Positions 1-13,400 are shown, counted from the stretch's first letter. The stretch is DNA of 64,000 nt from Sphagnum compactum (GCA_965153455.1 OZ234496.1:16546304-16610303), one strand, 5' to 3'. A program made the numbers and translations. The notes: a model not told the origin generated them from the sequence alone.

Positions 1-480
1 CCACAAAAATGTCTCCAATTTTTTTGTGGTAGTCAACTATAGCTTGTAGTTGCATGTTGTAACCCTTGGACTTGAAAGAAAAGTAATTAGCAATAGATTG
101 TCCTTGAGATTTTAGGACATGTATTTGTGTGACATCAATAGTTCCATGGATTGATGGCGAACCACAAAAACTTTTGAACTTGGCCATAACCTTTACCAAT
201 TATTCTCCTTCAAGCCACATGATTTTATTTTTGAACACAATGTTCATAGCAAACACATTTGACTCTTGCAAAGCCAAGTGTACTATTGACTTGCCGATGG
301 CAAAAGGTTCATTACATTGGAGTAGTTTTTTTGTCGCAGTGAATAAACTTATACAATGAACATGTGACCCATATCCCTAAAACTATAGCACATTGGTAAT
401 GAATTTTCTTCTCCATCAAGTGTTTCAACTTTGAAGACAAATGGATAACAAAACCCATGCCAGCTCTGAAGTGTTCAATC
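1..480 (-). mobile_element. PIF/Harbinger transposase fragment (HARBI1-like)
   Basis: Read on the minus strand, bases 200 down to 1 carry a recognisable piece of a Harbinger DDE nuclease: a HGTIDVTQIHV segment that matches the family's G-x-IDxTHI block with the first catalytic Asp, followed by NYFSFKSKGYNMQLQAIVD and a KKIGDIFV stretch where the family has its QAVVD...DxxVGxPGS region. Upstream, near 200-360, an AIGKSIVHLAL helix resembles the helix-turn-helix that precedes the nuclease. The frame shifts once near 165, and the remaining two acidic residues would lie off the left edge of the window. It is a decayed, edge-truncated copy. The family call rests on motif order recalled from HARBI1-type proteins. 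Confidence 0.6.
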
Positions 481-3160
481 TACAGAGAATCATTGTATTG
501 TGTCATCAAAAAATGGGAATACCAAGCGGTGAACCTAGCTTTCACCCAATTGTTAAATTCTTTAATGAAGAAAAATTCAGAAATACAAAACACACAAAGT
601 TGATGCAACATAAAAGAATTGAACATGGTGTGAAAGAACCTTTTACCTTTTAAACTTTATAATGGGAGCTGCTTTGGAAAGTGAAAACCAGAATTTGATG
701 TTGCATTGTAACACAAGATGAACAACTTTTGAATTTACAAGAAAATCTACAAAAATAACATGAACAAAGCTAGATTATGAGACCGCATGACAACGTGCAA
801 AAGAAAGAAAAACAAACACTTTCAAAACTTGCAACAAAAGAAAAACACAATGATGTCCATTTATTGCAAGCAAAAAAATCATGGTGATCTATAAACAAAG
901 GTGCAAATAGTAAAACAAAAAAGAACAATGTGATAATGAAGAAGCCAGAAGAATGTTAAATGAAAAAACGATATGTCCAAAATGCTAAGTGTAAAGTGAA
1001 GAAGCCAAAAGAACGTTAAACGAAGAAACTAGATGTCCAAGTGCTAAATGCAATAATGAAAGAGCCAAATGAAGAGGCCAAATGTCCTAATGTTGATTAC
1101 GACAATGGAAAAGCTAGAAAAAACGTAAATGAAAAAGTCAAAAAAAGTTGGAAAGAAGCCAAATCTCCTATGTTGAATGCTAAAATGAAAAAACTAGAAA
1201 AGAATAGCTTGGAATGGCATTTGGTGATGTCAAATGGAATCAAGTACAAGTGTGCAAGAAGGTGAATAAATTAGTTATTTATCAGTTTGTCTTTGGAAGT
1301 GATAAAATTACTCAAATAATGTAGGTTAGTGGTGAAAAAGTGGTTAGGGTTTTTAAGTGGCGATAGTGTGTTAATGCTAGCGATGAACTAACCCTAAATT
1401 AAAAGACAACTAACTTTAACTTTCTTAATAACTACTAACAAGTGTGAATAGACCTTTATAGTAACAAATCCACTTTGCTAATTCAAACTATAATAGCTTT
1501 TCAAGCTTGGCAATAATTAAATTATTTTTGGAAATACTAATTTTTAAAAAAAATATCTATTTTAAATGCTAAAAATTGAAAAAAATACAAAGGAAGGAAA
1601 AATACAAAAAATGGTGGAAATTTGAAAGCTTCTTGCTAGATTAGGCCATCATTGTAGAACATGTGTCCAATAATTGACAGCATTTTTCTTTCCTATAATT
1701 TGGTAAAACATTATTTCTCCTCATTTTTGCAAAAAAGGGTAGTAGAAAATGTCGTAAAAGGTCTTATTATGTGAAAGATTCAAAGTCGAGAAAACTTGCC
1801 AGATAAATTGCCAATTATTTATTGCAAAAATTGCAGAAATTGTTTTTTTGTTGTTGAAATGAATTTTGAAAACTAAAATAATTATTCAACACCTTAGTGC
1901 TAAACCTGAAAAGGTCTTATTGTATAAAAATTTTCATTTCAATCTTTGTGTAAAATGGAAATTTTAATGTCAAGTTAAATTGTCTCTATGTTGTGTTTAA
2001 CAACAATGTCGAAATAAAATTGTGAAAAATGAACTCTGATTTTGTAATATGAGAATATGTCTTGGTGTTATCACTGACATTGAATTGATAAAAGTCTTTT
2101 GCCACAAGGCATGGCTTCAACATTTGAATAGCACGGCATTGATGCCAAACTTTAACTTATATTTTTATTTTTACTTAATAATCTTCCTTTTAATTTCAGA
2201 TTAATGAACATACACATCTTGGTCTTTGTAAAGGAGTCATATTCATCTTTTGTGATAGTTCCTATTAATTGTGTTCTACAATGTATACCTCTATCATGGG
2301 TGTGTGTATTGTTGTTGTTTTACTAAGATGTTCAATCAAAAGTGTAATATACTTTCAATCACCAATGAATGTTGTAAGATATCATCTAGATAGACTTACT
2401 CCCCTAAGCAAAAATGTGAATTATGAAGTCATGTAAGTCCACAAGGCTTAACAAAGGAATCACCTTAGCAATAGAAATAGGAATGGCAACATGAATACAA
2501 AAGGTTGAAAAATGAGCATAACAAATATGTCATGCACCAATGAATCAAAAATCAAGTATTATCATAATATCACATTATAAATTAAGGTTACTTAGCTCAC
2601 AATCATTTAGTTTTAAAGGTCGTTTACAACACAACCAAAGCACTTGTTTTAAAAACATAAAATTACATAATTTTATTGAGCCGAGCAAACACCAACCAGA
2701 ATAATGTTCCACACATGCACAATAAAAGCACAAAGAAAAAACAAGCTTACACAAGCTCTCACATACAAACTCTGCTCCTCTTGTGGAGTTGATAGCTTAA
2801 TGAAGAAATAAAATGAACTATCACCAACAAGTGAAAAGGATTTACCCCAAAATGAGATCTTAGTTTAAGGTCTTAAATGAAAAGATAAGCTTATGTTGAA
2901 AAAGGCTTGGCCTTGTCACCTTTCCGAATGCGAAATACCGTAACATTAACAACAAAACAACTTCAGTAATGGTAAAATTGTTAGAAGAAGAAATTGAGCC
3001 TCGCAACCACTCAAGCTCAATACATAAAGACATATTGACCTATTTACCCAGAATAAGATGAAATTTTTAATCCTAAGATCAAAACATATTACTTCTACCC
3101 ATGGTTATTTGTGTGACAAATAGTAGTAGGAAAAACATAAACATCAAGACTCAAAGGTAA
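481..3160. other. Gene-free AT-rich stretch
   Basis: No coding region is supported here. Around 940-1260 there are loosely repeated purine-rich phrases (variants of gaagccaaaagaacgttaaa) that look like a degenerate short tandem repeat. The rest is AT-rich filler. Confidence 0.4.
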
Positions 3161-3164
3161 ATCA

Positions 3165-3700
3165 TGCAATAGAATAACAAAAGTAATAGTGTACTATTAC
3201 AGCATCCAGAGTCAATGTGGAATTCAGAGCATGTGGAGTAGGATTAATTACTTTAAAGTAATAAACAAGCAAGGGAATCAAACTAGCATCACATAGAAAT
3301 GTGACTTCATCAAATGCAACATCATGCCTAATGAGGACACAATCTTTGTTAAAATCCAATTTAACCATAAGCTGTAAACTCTACTAAGTAGCCAGGAAGC
3401 ATGCAGCCCAATTGTTCTTGGATTCAAGTTTGTAAAGAAATTGTGTCTCAATTAAAACAAAGGTTGTACAAACAAGATTCCAGCAGTGATTGAGATGAGG
3501 CACATTCCAGCAACATAGAACCCAAGAGACATCAAATAACAACTCAACAAGGAATGTAAATTGCTTCTCCCCAAAACTGAAAGGCAATTCCAACCATGTG
3601 AAACATGCAACAAGCCGCTTCAATATTGTATGTTCTCTCATTCAACATAATCATTTTGTTCAAGCATGCACCACACTCTCAGTCCACGATGAATGCTTTG
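3165..3700 (-). mobile_element. Ty1/copia integrase fragment, degenerate
   Basis: The minus strand shows, in order, an ERTYNIEAACCMFHMVG segment followed by FQFWGEAIY (copia integrase has ER-NRT-x-EAARCML and a FWGEA block), then KLESK near 3430, and finally a segment near 3330 ending in RHDVAFDE, matching the conserved SRDVVFDE that closes the copia integrase region. Stops and frame changes separate the pieces, so it cannot be translated as one protein. No convincing reverse transcriptase was found at lower coordinates and no LTRs were found, so this is a truncated fossil. It is a different copy from the copia element at 28.4-33.9 kb. Confidence 0.6.
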
Positions 3701-5534
3701 ATTGGTAAGGTAAGTCCAAAATTGATGCTTTGTAATTTCACCACTATAGAATGTAACTTTGGGATAAGTTTATCAATTTCATGAATCTATAGTTCCTTTA
3801 GTCTAGAGACATACATTGTACAAAGAGCCAACAAATGCAAACAGACTGTGGGTTAGCAGCCTTGATATCAGCTTCGGAATGGATGTTTGATGGGTAGGAG
3901 AGTAAGGAAATATAAGGGAACAATTTATACGCTCTCTCCCTTTCCTTCATTGATAATGTTGGATTTCTCACAGGCACAAGCATATTAGTTACAAAGGCCA
4001 TAGATGTAATCAACTTCAACAAAATCAGCTGTGAGGTCTTCCTATTAACTTTTGTGAGGATGAGTGCATTCTTGAGCCTGTCCTTGAATCTACAATTTCA
4101 AAAAGCTTCTAAGAGTGGGGTTAGGGACACACAAAAAGCATAGTTAGTCCATCCCTTTCTATGGCCTCTCTTCCCATAATTTAATGTCTGTTAAAGGGGA
4201 AAAAACATTTTTCAAGCATTTGCTATTTTGTTGAATAAGAGTGAAGAGATCAGTTTGAGAGTTTACCATCTGCCAGTGGACCCATTAGCTGCATACTACT
4301 GTCACTTTCAGGTCAATGTGTCGTAACAGTGTACACTGCTGCCACTGCTCCATCCTCAAGTCTGCTCCAGGGAGTTTCCCCATTTCACTCTTAGGCTGCA
4401 AAACTTGAAGGAAACTCAAGAACCTCATAAAACATAAGAGACTTGAGTCAAGCTCCAAACCGTACATAAGATGGAGAAGATGGGAGCAACCAGAAGAAAG
4501 GAAGACAAGGAATCTCAAGAAAATGTGAACTATCAAAAAGCTCAAGACCCAAGTGACACAGTAAAGGTAGAAATTGTGAGCATCAAAAAGCTCAAGACAG
4601 GGCTGAACACTGAACTCCCTGGGGCAAAGGCCCTTGGTTCTGGTTTGGTGCTTGTATTTCTTTTCACTTTCTGCAATTAGAATTTCTTATTTGCCCCTCC
4701 CAAGAAGGACAAAAAAACACTCAAGACAGAAAGTGAATCAATAGAGGCACAATAAAGGCTCCACCAGGTCTGCAAGCCTATCATAACCATGAGAGTCCAG
4801 AGATAACTCCACAATAACACTTTGAAGTAACTCTCAAGACATAATTGCAATACAAAATAAATAGTATCATCATTCAAGCCGAAACAATCTTGTGAGAGTG
4901 AACTTTATTTCATCTTAGCTTGTACCTCTACAAGCAACACTCTAAGCCAAGGCATAGAGAGGCCTACATAGAGGTAGTGGTTGAAGCCTCCTGCATGCTA
5001 AACACATCCTTTAAGCACACCACAAACACGTCATCCAGGAATGTGTGCTACTCATTTCAGCATCCTCCAGATTTGAAAACATCCAGAAAAACTAAGTGCA
5101 ATCAATTAAAAGTACATGATTCAGAAAACTTCATGTTGAACATTCTCTAATGATTGACTCATGTTCAGCTTATTCCACTCTAATTGCACTGTGTTAAAGA
5201 TCCAAATCTCAAATGTATTGAGCTATCTAAATAGTAATAGAACTTTGCCATGAGAAGCAGAAAGACAGCAATATTTAGCATGAATTTTCCATTGTTGTTC
5301 GTTTATTAGTTGGGGCTCCAGAAGCTTCATGTCTTCTTTTTTCTGGGTGTAAAATCTACTGAAAGTTTCAGCTGTTATCAGGACTGCCAGAAGTAGTTTA
5401 AAATTCCCCAATTTGAGGGTCAGAAGCTGCCACTGTGTGAAAGTTCCAGAAGGTGGAAATGGTCCCCTGCACTTCTTTCTGTCCTTTCTCTGGTCCCTTT
5501 CGAGATTCATCCATACTGGGAACTGGGCCCCTGA
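3701..5534. other. Spacer downstream of the WOX gene
   Basis: No gene is recognised. The right part (about 5200-5534) should hold the 3' untranslated region of the minus-strand WOX gene. A 95-codon open frame at 5223-5510 (minus) lies there, but its composition and position suggest chance. Confidence 0.35.
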
Positions 5535-8500
5535 TCACAAGGCTACAGTAAGCAATCTGCAGGGAGCATGATGTTAAACAAGATCAAATCACAGACATTA
5601 CATCAAATCTAAAGATAATGTACAAAAGCATGGTACATACCCTGCCAAGCTGTACCGTTCTTCAATCTGGACAGGGTGCAATGATGAATTTCCCTCACTG
5701 GTGGCTATAATCTGATCCTGTGAATCGCCAAGAAGAGTACCCTTGCCATTTGCATCCACTGTTGCCTCCCATGGTTTGCTGTTGTCATCCACCATTGTCA
5801 CTGAGCTGGTTTCAGTAGCACCTGCTACAAACAAGAATTTTATTAGAGTTCATGTGGTCCAGCCATTTCAGTAAGTTGTCATCTCATGACTGACAGCATA
5901 TTGCCCACCATCCAATGAAGGATCATGGGGAAAATATCTAAGAAAGAACCAAGTGATTACAATGAGGACAGATCAGAACCACTCCAAGGAAGGAACTCTG
6001 AGATGAAAGATGCCCATCTGAAAGCTCTGAAAATTACAACGGCTTTGAAGTGTAGATGTAAATGCATACAGTTAGTAGAGGGAGTTATGTCCTGAGCTTG
6101 ACAATACCTCCAAGCCAGAATGCCATGCCTCTCTAAAATGCCCATGAGAGCCTAAACTTAGTATAGAAATCTCCATAAGTATTGAGAACTCTCCATACTT
6201 ACATTTTGAGTCAATGTGAAAAGAAATTGTGCGACAACCTGATGCTCAGGTTGACAAATTCTAAACCAAGCAGCAAGAAACCATAACAGGAAACCATGGA
6301 TGGACAAGAAGAAACACACCAAATAGCAAGAACAGAATACAAAGAAATTGTGGTGTGAAACAGTTGAATTAGGGTCTATTGCTGATTATGAAATATATTT
6401 GCATCAAAGATGCCAGGTGTAGCTGAAAGCCTCACCTCCGGGGAAGGGGCTTGGGTGTTCACCTTAGGGATAACAGAAGCATCTTACATTCTGATTGCAT
6501 TGCAGATGCTACATGCACAACTGATGAGCAATTCATTGACTGCGAATACAAATGTCTCAAAAAGATTTTGAGTTATGACCTTGGGCAAAGCTCTGTGGAT
6601 CAAAAGCTCCTGAGGTGAAGGGAATTGTGGGCTTGACATCATCTTGCTGCAGAAGCACTGATGACACTCTATCTTCTTGCTGTTCATGGTGATCAATCTG
6701 TCCAGGACTGTGCTTATTTCCACCACCATTTCCTCCATCAGAACTGATCCCATTCGCATCCCCAAATGACTCATTGTGGGTCAAATCTGTATCCTGCTTT
6801 TGCCGCTTCTGCCTGGGAGAGTCAGCATCTGTGTCTCCCTCAGACTCCCCATCCTTCACAGAAACCTACAATAGGGAAAAGTGTCATGGTGCTCTAAGAT
6901 CCACCCAAACATTCATATGCATTCAATTCAAGGGCATGATGACAGAAACTGCACTGAGGTGTATGATTTTGGCCAAAAACACATCAAAGAGAAAGGCAAT
7001 GTGACAACAAACAGTATGCTTATAGATTAAACTTGGCAAGGTCCCAGCATCAGTCATCAAAGTTAAGAAACCAACATCAAGGACTCTTCAATGGCACGAA
7101 ACAACTCCAGGAGAAGTTTCATCAAGTAACCTGTAGAGCACCCCTGGCTTGGTTCAAGTGGGTTCTGCAGTCCTGGCATACCTGCTGGTGTCTTCTTTTG
7201 GCACGAGCTTTCCGATTTTGAAACCAGTTATATACATTGGTTTCAGTAATCTGGCCATGCCGTCGTAACTCATCTGTAATTTCCTTAATGTGCTGCTTGT
7301 TCGGGGTGCCATTGCCCTGCTCAAACAGCCTCTCCAGAATTTGGAGCTGGATTTGGCTAGGAGTCCACCGCAACCGGGTTGTGGGCTTATGGTTGGGGGT
7401 TCCCATCTGATCATATGGCAATTGTCCCCTGATCATGATACCTGCCACTCAGAAGGACAATAAAAGTGAGCTCTATGCTCACTTTGCAGCACCAAACTGC
7501 CTGAGCTTTTTGTTGGTTGTCAAAGGAGATGAACTGCCTACCCTCTCCCTCCTGCTTGACCTAGCAAGCCCCAAAAGCTACAAAGCAAGCTTTTAAGACT
7601 GCTGGTCTCCAAAGGACATGACTTTGGGCATCCCAGCAACAGCCATAAAGGGAAAGAGAGTGTTTTTTCATGGAGGAGTTGCACCTCTTCAGGTGCAACA
7701 ATGGATGAGACACCAAGAAATCCAATCACCCTAAAACCCCAAATCTAAAACTTGCAATAGAGATGTGGGTTTGATATCTACCAATCAGCAGTTGTGTAGA
7801 ACAAGTCTTGGTCCTTGCCATACACTGGGACCTAGAGTCTTGAAATAACCAAGGTGCATAAAAAGACTCAAAATCAGATTCAAAGGTTCAGTGCCCTTCT
7901 ACTGACATTGAAATCTTTCTGCCAAGACAATGAGAATGACCATTTCCCAAGAATTAGATAGTATCACTGCTTAATTCTCTCATAATATGGATGACATCTG
8001 TCAAAACACAAGGTCAATCAAAGGCCAAGCAAAAGGGACAAGCCTTGTGTCACCGCAAAATGTTACTGGAAGCCCAAACGGGCTTCTGTCCACTGGGACT
8101 CACATTTGTAAATTTTGATCCAAAGCAAAAGGTTTGTAGATGAGAATCATAGTCACCAGGCAGAGGTGGTTGCTGGGCCAGACAAGCTTTGTGCATTTCC
8201 ACCAGCTGTTGACAAATTGTTGAATATACTGAAATCTGTCGCCTCAAGGTCTCCATTTGCTCATCAGTCATCACCTGAAAGAAATAACAGGTAACAAATG
8301 CCATCACAATGGTCAAGAGGATCACCTGATTGTTCACCTCAGCGTAGTAGCTACATGAGTTAGGGTTTGGGCAGTGAGAAACAACTTTGTCGCTCTTCCA
8401 TGAAAGGTCGTGACTGGTGCATTTCTCATAAATCAAAGAAATTCGTGTGTGCAGAGAGAAAGAGTAGGATGAAAGGGAGAGCAAAGGACCTGTCCAGATC

Positions 8501-8633
8501 CTGAAGTATGTATCGGCTGAGGCAAAGTGCTCCCCATAGCTGGAGGCGTGAGAGGACCTCCTGAGATTGCTTGAACCTGCACTTGCTGAGCCACAATCTC
8601 CAAACTCCTACCTAACCTTGCTTCACTCTCCAT
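5535..8633 (-). CDS. WOX13: WUSCHEL-related homeobox protein, WOX13 clade
   Basis: Homeodomain transcription factor acting in the nucleus. Minus-strand exons: 8633-8490, 8274-8157, 7441-7182, 6865-6580, 5821-5641 and 5556-5535, giving 336 residues; junction phases agree throughout. Residues 49-87 (starting [17 protein letters not shown]) are the block that precedes the homeodomain in WOX13-type proteins. The homeodomain is about residues 110-172, with the enlarged WOX loop (LFEQGNGTP) and recognition helix [16 protein letters not shown]. An acidic and Gln-rich tail follows. I see no WUS-box (TLxLFP), as expected for the WOX13 clade. The start is the first ATG after an in-frame TAG two codons upstream. 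The short last exon (ending LLTVAL) is the least certain part. WOX13 genes act in tissue growth and cell reprogramming in mosses and Arabidopsis; the role here is inferred from family only. Confidence 0.9.
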
Positions 8634-8636
8634 TAT

Positions 8637-8840
8637 CTATTCCCCCCCGTGCCGCTCTTCACTAGCTTCCATAATCTTCAATGTGCCGCGTACACCGTCA
8701 ATGTTGAAAGGATGATGATTTCTCCACTGCTCCAAAGACAGTAACATCATCTCTGAATAATCAGATGCCGATGAAATTCCACTTGCTTTCGGAAAGGAAA
8801 CAGAGAAAGAATCGTGTACTATCAGGTGCCCGATCATCAT
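8637..8840 (-). CDS. Upstream ORF in the WOX13 leader, 67 codons
   Basis: An ATG-initiated frame (starts MMIGHLIVHD) runs 67 codons and stops with TAG three bases before the WOX13 start codon, in the same frame. It contains several internal ATGs. If the transcript starts upstream of 8840, ribosomes would meet this ORF first and it could lower WOX13 translation. I do not recognise the peptide. It may be a real regulatory uORF, a coding 5' extension broken by one stop, or chance. Confidence 0.35.
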   Translation of the reverse strand: MMIGHLIVHDSFSVSFPKASGISSASDYSEMMLLSLEQWRNHHPFNIDGVRGTLKIMEASEERHGGE

Positions 8841-9506
8841 AGGTCTTTCTGCAGAAAGCTTCAGGATCTGTCACATGTATCTTGTTTGGAGAGAAGCGGA
8901 GAAGTCTTCGGATATGGATGGAATACAAGCTCCATATTGTCTGAAGCAGTGGAAGAAGAAGAAGAAGAAAACGATTAAGCGGCGTAAAGGCTTTGCAAGA
9001 GACCGCGGGGCTAATCATCAAGAACGAAAATTCAAGCAGAAGGTGGTAGACAAGAAGCACAGCATAGGAGAAGGAGGAGGAAAATTGTGACCTCTAATTG
9101 ACGAGAATCTGTGAAAGGAATTCCTCCTCCTTGTCGCTGATACCGCAGAAAACTGCTAACTGAATATCCTTCCACCGCAAACCGGGAATCCAATCCCGCA
9201 ACATAGGGAAGAAGCGCGGTGGTGTGGTTCGGTTTCTCTGCATTCAATCTCACGACAGACTTCACCAGATTCAGAAAATTTTAGATCAACATGGAGCTGT
9301 GCAGATGGAGGAGAAAATTCCGTCAACTAGAAAAAGAAAAAGAAACAAGGTAGCTGGTTGTGATGCGCGATTCCACAAACTTCAAAATCCGACGACAACG
9401 CCTTGCAACAGGAGAGAAACCGAGAAAGAAGAATGAAAGAGAGAAGCATCGAGACGACAAAACATACAAACAAAATCGCTGAGAAGAGCAAGTCGGATAT
9501 TATTAA
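8841..9506. other. Upstream region of the WOX13 gene
   Basis: A higher-GC stretch with purine-rich runs (gaagaagaagaagaa near 8955, agaaaaagaaaaagaaac near 9331), typical of a plant promoter and leader. No clear TATA box for the minus strand was found. Confidence 0.3.
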
Positions 9507-9680
9507 CTACTGAACGGAGCCTTCTTGGATGAAGATTGTCACTTCTCAGATGTGACAATCTTTCTAACTGATGATTCAATAAATGCACATATCTACGAGT
9601 CACTGAGAACTGAATATAGCCTTCCTGGATGAAGAGTGTATCCTCTTGGATGTGAAAATGTTAACAAACGGATGATGATT
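9507..9680. repeat. Diverged tandem duplication (~99-bp spacing) containing a hairpin
   Basis: Two related segments share the phrases gccttcytggatgaagA and gatgatgattMAA at about 9518-9580 and 9617-9680. The first copy contains a perfect 10-bp inverted repeat: AGATTGTCAC at 9533-9542, a 9-base loop, then GTGACAATCT at 9552-9561. The arms are not preserved in the second copy. Confidence 0.5.
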
Positions 9681-12600
9681 AAACAGAAAAACAAATCCCC
9701 AAAATTCGAAAAAAAATCAAAAAAATCTTTAAGTTTTGCCAGATTTCTACACCTGATTCAAGTAGGTAGCAAAAAATATATAAGGATGTTTAAATTTTTT
9801 CCTTTCATATTTTTAAAGCAAAAAATGGCTAAAGTGGCTTATGGATGACAAATACATCACAAAATTGAAAAGAAAAACCCTACACACACTTTGTCATCAA
9901 TGAGGATCAAGGGCTTTTTTTTTCCCATTTTGTGAGGTAGGATGACCAGCAATCATCCATAAGGGGACTTAGCCAAATTTGGCTATGGTTAGAGAGGAAA
10001 TTAGAAATTTTTTGGAACCTGTTTACTATATATTGGTGACATGCTAGAACCTATCGTCTAAATTTGGCAATTCAATTATTTTTCCCTAAAATATGGTGAC
10101 TCTAGTGATATTTTCCAAAAAAAATCCTTTGTATGAATCATAACCCCTCTTTTTTTTTTCACCAAGTGGCCAAAAAATTGCCACAAAAAAAACACCCAAT
10201 GATGTGGATGCAAATATCAGCTTTTTGGGTTCAAAATCAACAAAAACTAAAACTTAATGAGAAATTCATATTATTGAACACAACATCATTATTTTAAATA
10301 ACCCTCACATCATAGAATATAAGCTTTGTGTTCTAAATTTTTATTGATAAAAAATTGTTTGAAATTTTCATTAATGATGATTCATTAGAGCTTGTTTAGA
10401 TACAACTTTAGATTCCATAAGTTGTAAGTTGTCACTTGGACAATTCCAAATTGAAGCCTATTTACCCCATTCCCAATAAATGAGGTTTTTTTGAAATTTG
10501 TGTCTTCTTAAAATTTAGAAATTCCAACACCATATTCACAAGCAGATTTTCAATACTTTCAACAATTTGCATCCCATTTCTCTTCAATTTAATTCAATTG
10601 AGTTTTAATCCAATTGTTGAATAATGCATTGAATTTAGATGTTGAATTGGAATTCACTTCAATCCAAATTCCATTCTATGTAATTTAATTCACTTTAGGA
10701 ATTTGAATTCACTTCAACTTGTATGCAATGTGACTCAATATTTTGATTCAAATAGAACTTAATTTTCACAAGATCAATATTTTTTTCATCAATTGGTCAT
10801 GACTAATAATGTCTAGCAAGACAGAACTCAAATAACATTGACATGAAAACTTTGCTTCTCTAAATATCATAAAGCAAGGTTCAATTGTGACACTAATTTG
10901 GTTAATATTATAATACCATAGTACAAGGGTAGCTTCAACACATGTTTGTCAAATAAGTAATTAAATTTGAAGACTCCATGTCAGAAAAACAAAATCCATG
11001 CCAATAAAATTTTTTATTTTTTTTCACAATTTTTTTCTTTGAATTTTTTTTGAATTCTTCAATATTTCTATAAATCATTTAATTAAGGTCAATATTGCCA
11101 ATAGTATACAAGCTTTCTTAAGAAAATTTATAATTAAAAAATGAAATAAAAGAAAATATTATAATTACATAAAATTACAAACATAACTTTAAAATCTAAA
11201 TTAAATATTAAATATTTCAATATGAAGCATAAAAATTATACAATATAGTCCCCAAAAAATGTGAGTCTTCAAATATGTTGCAAACAAATTTAAATTTGAA
11301 AATTTTCAAACTAGAATTCACAATTTTACATTTATTAAACAGTTATGAAATATCATATTATTCAGTTTCTGGTTAATTACATAAACCCCATCATTCAAAT
11401 TTGTGTAAATGCACATACTTATTTGCAAATGTTTTCCTTGTGCTTGAAAATATTTTTCTTGTGTCTAGAGATATTTACTAAAAATATTATAACCAATAGT
11501 TTTTTTTTTTCCAATTTTGTGATGTAGTAAAGGTGGTGATCAATGTTGGCCAATTATAGTTTTTTGGCCTATTATCAACATGCATATTAATTGGCTATGC
11601 ATGAAACCATGTTTGGTGTTTGTATTATTTTCACTGTCCGACTTTATTTTGTCCGACTTTATTTAGAATCGGCAGATGTCTTCCTTCATGATAACCATAA
11701 CATATTGATATATGTTCATGGCATTGACATTGTGTATTCGTATCTATTCGTTAGGGTTAAAGGAAATTCGCATATGACTTGATCTACTCAAAAATGGTCT
11801 GAAGGCGGAGAAAAAAATGTTACAACCTTCTTTCACTATTGGGCCTTCTATTAACTGTCTATCATTGTCAAGCTTTCTTCTCAACATCTTTAGTTAGTGA
11901 ATTATTTTTGAACTACTTTGTGAAAGTAATCATAAATGAAAAAGGCAATGACATTTTTAGCATATATGTTAGCTTGTAGGTTGTATGTGAAGAACTTTAG
12001 AACGTGCTAGTTTGAAAACATCGTGTGCACATTTTGTAACATTTGACAAATGCCACCAAGTTTTTACATTTTGTTTTTCTTTTATTTATTTTTTGGTTGT
12101 TAGCTTATTCATTATTCACATACAATAAGCACTAGGTTTTTGCATTTTATTTTTCTTCTATTGCTTTGTTTTCTAGGTGTTGGCTTGTTCATTGTTCACA
12201 CATGATAGTCAACTAGTTCTTACACTTTATTTTTCTTCTATTGCCTTGTTTTCTAGTTGTTGGTTTATTCATTAATCACACACGTTTGCAAACACGAACC
12301 TTTGTGACTTGTTATTGCATTTTGAGCAACAAGTTTTGTTCGATTATTATTTTTGGAAATCTTCTATCCTGAAACTTGAACATTGTGAGTTGCAATCAAC
12401 ATGGGCCATCACATTTTTAGCACGACACTTTCATCATGTTTTCGACACAAAATTGGGTTACTTCTTTCCATTAACTTACTATTTTTTCAATTTCATTTGT
12501 TTAGACATTTTGCACACTTTTTCTTTCCAATTTCATCTTCTAATGTTGATAGCCAATGTTTTGTGTTTTTGTGGAATTAGGTTTTGTTGTTGTGTATGTT

Positions 12601-13400
12601 TTTACAATGGTTAAAGATGAAATTATTGATGTTGAAATGTTGGTGGCATTGATGAGGAAATTGTTGTGATGTGAATTTGAATCTAACCATCAACATTTCA
12701 AATGTTGGAATTATCCACCTACAATGTGACTTGTGAAAAAATGATGAGTCGCATCTTGCAACTATAGAAGCTCAAGTTCAAAAGTGAAAACATACACAAG
12801 GATGTTATTTCATGAGCCTGCAAGCATGAGCATGAGCAAGCGAGCATAAGCAAGGGAGTAGGACCAAATCTTTTTTGAAAATTCTTCCAACGTGGACAAG
12901 ATATTTAAATAATATTCTCACATGACCTAGGACAGAATATTTGGTGACATGGAAAAATATTCTTCCACGTGTCACATATGAATGATATTTATGGATGAAA
13001 ATGGGGATGAAAAATGACAATGGATGAACTTTTTCATGAACATTTGCAACAAGTTTTGTTTTGCAAAAAATTGAACAAAAGAAATAGGATACAAGAAATT
13101 TATGTTGGTTTATTCTGAACAATTCGTCACAAACCATATAAAATTTGAGATTACATCAAATTCAAAGGCACATAAACATGTTGATCCCCCAAAGGCTATG
13201 TGCCACTTCAAACAGTACCTGTCCACCACAAAGAAGTATGCAACCCATTAGGAATTGAGACAATATTAAGTATCCCATGACACCTTAGCACTTCAAACTC
13301 TTTTTATTTTCATTTGCTCTCTCAACCCTTTGGCAACTTGCACAATGAAATTACATTGGTTTTCATTCTACTACTAATTTTCATGCAAAATATTTCAATT
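9681..13400. other. Gene-free AT-rich stretch
   Basis: Homopolymer A and T runs throughout. Short frames here (11345-11527, 12309-12614, 12805-13137) are AT-biased and match nothing I recognise. The only structured part is the repeat at 12059-12290. Confidence 0.4.
12059..12290. repeat. Tandem repeat, about 75-80 bp x 3
   Basis: Three imperfect copies share the order (a)gtttttacattt, tttttcttctattg, ttttctag(g)tgttggcttgttcatt and attcacaca. They begin near 12059, 12133 and 12214. Confidence 0.5.

Noticed and set aside
2330-2410. Minus-strand VYLDDI phrase resembling a Ty3/gypsy reverse transcriptase active site
   Set aside because: Neither the preceding LANAPATF block nor the following HLEHL block is convincing; six residues can occur by chance.
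5223-5510. 95-codon minus-strand frame just after the WOX13 stop
   Set aside because: Would require a different last splice; composition is unlike the WOX tail and it matches no family. Treated as 3' untranslated region.
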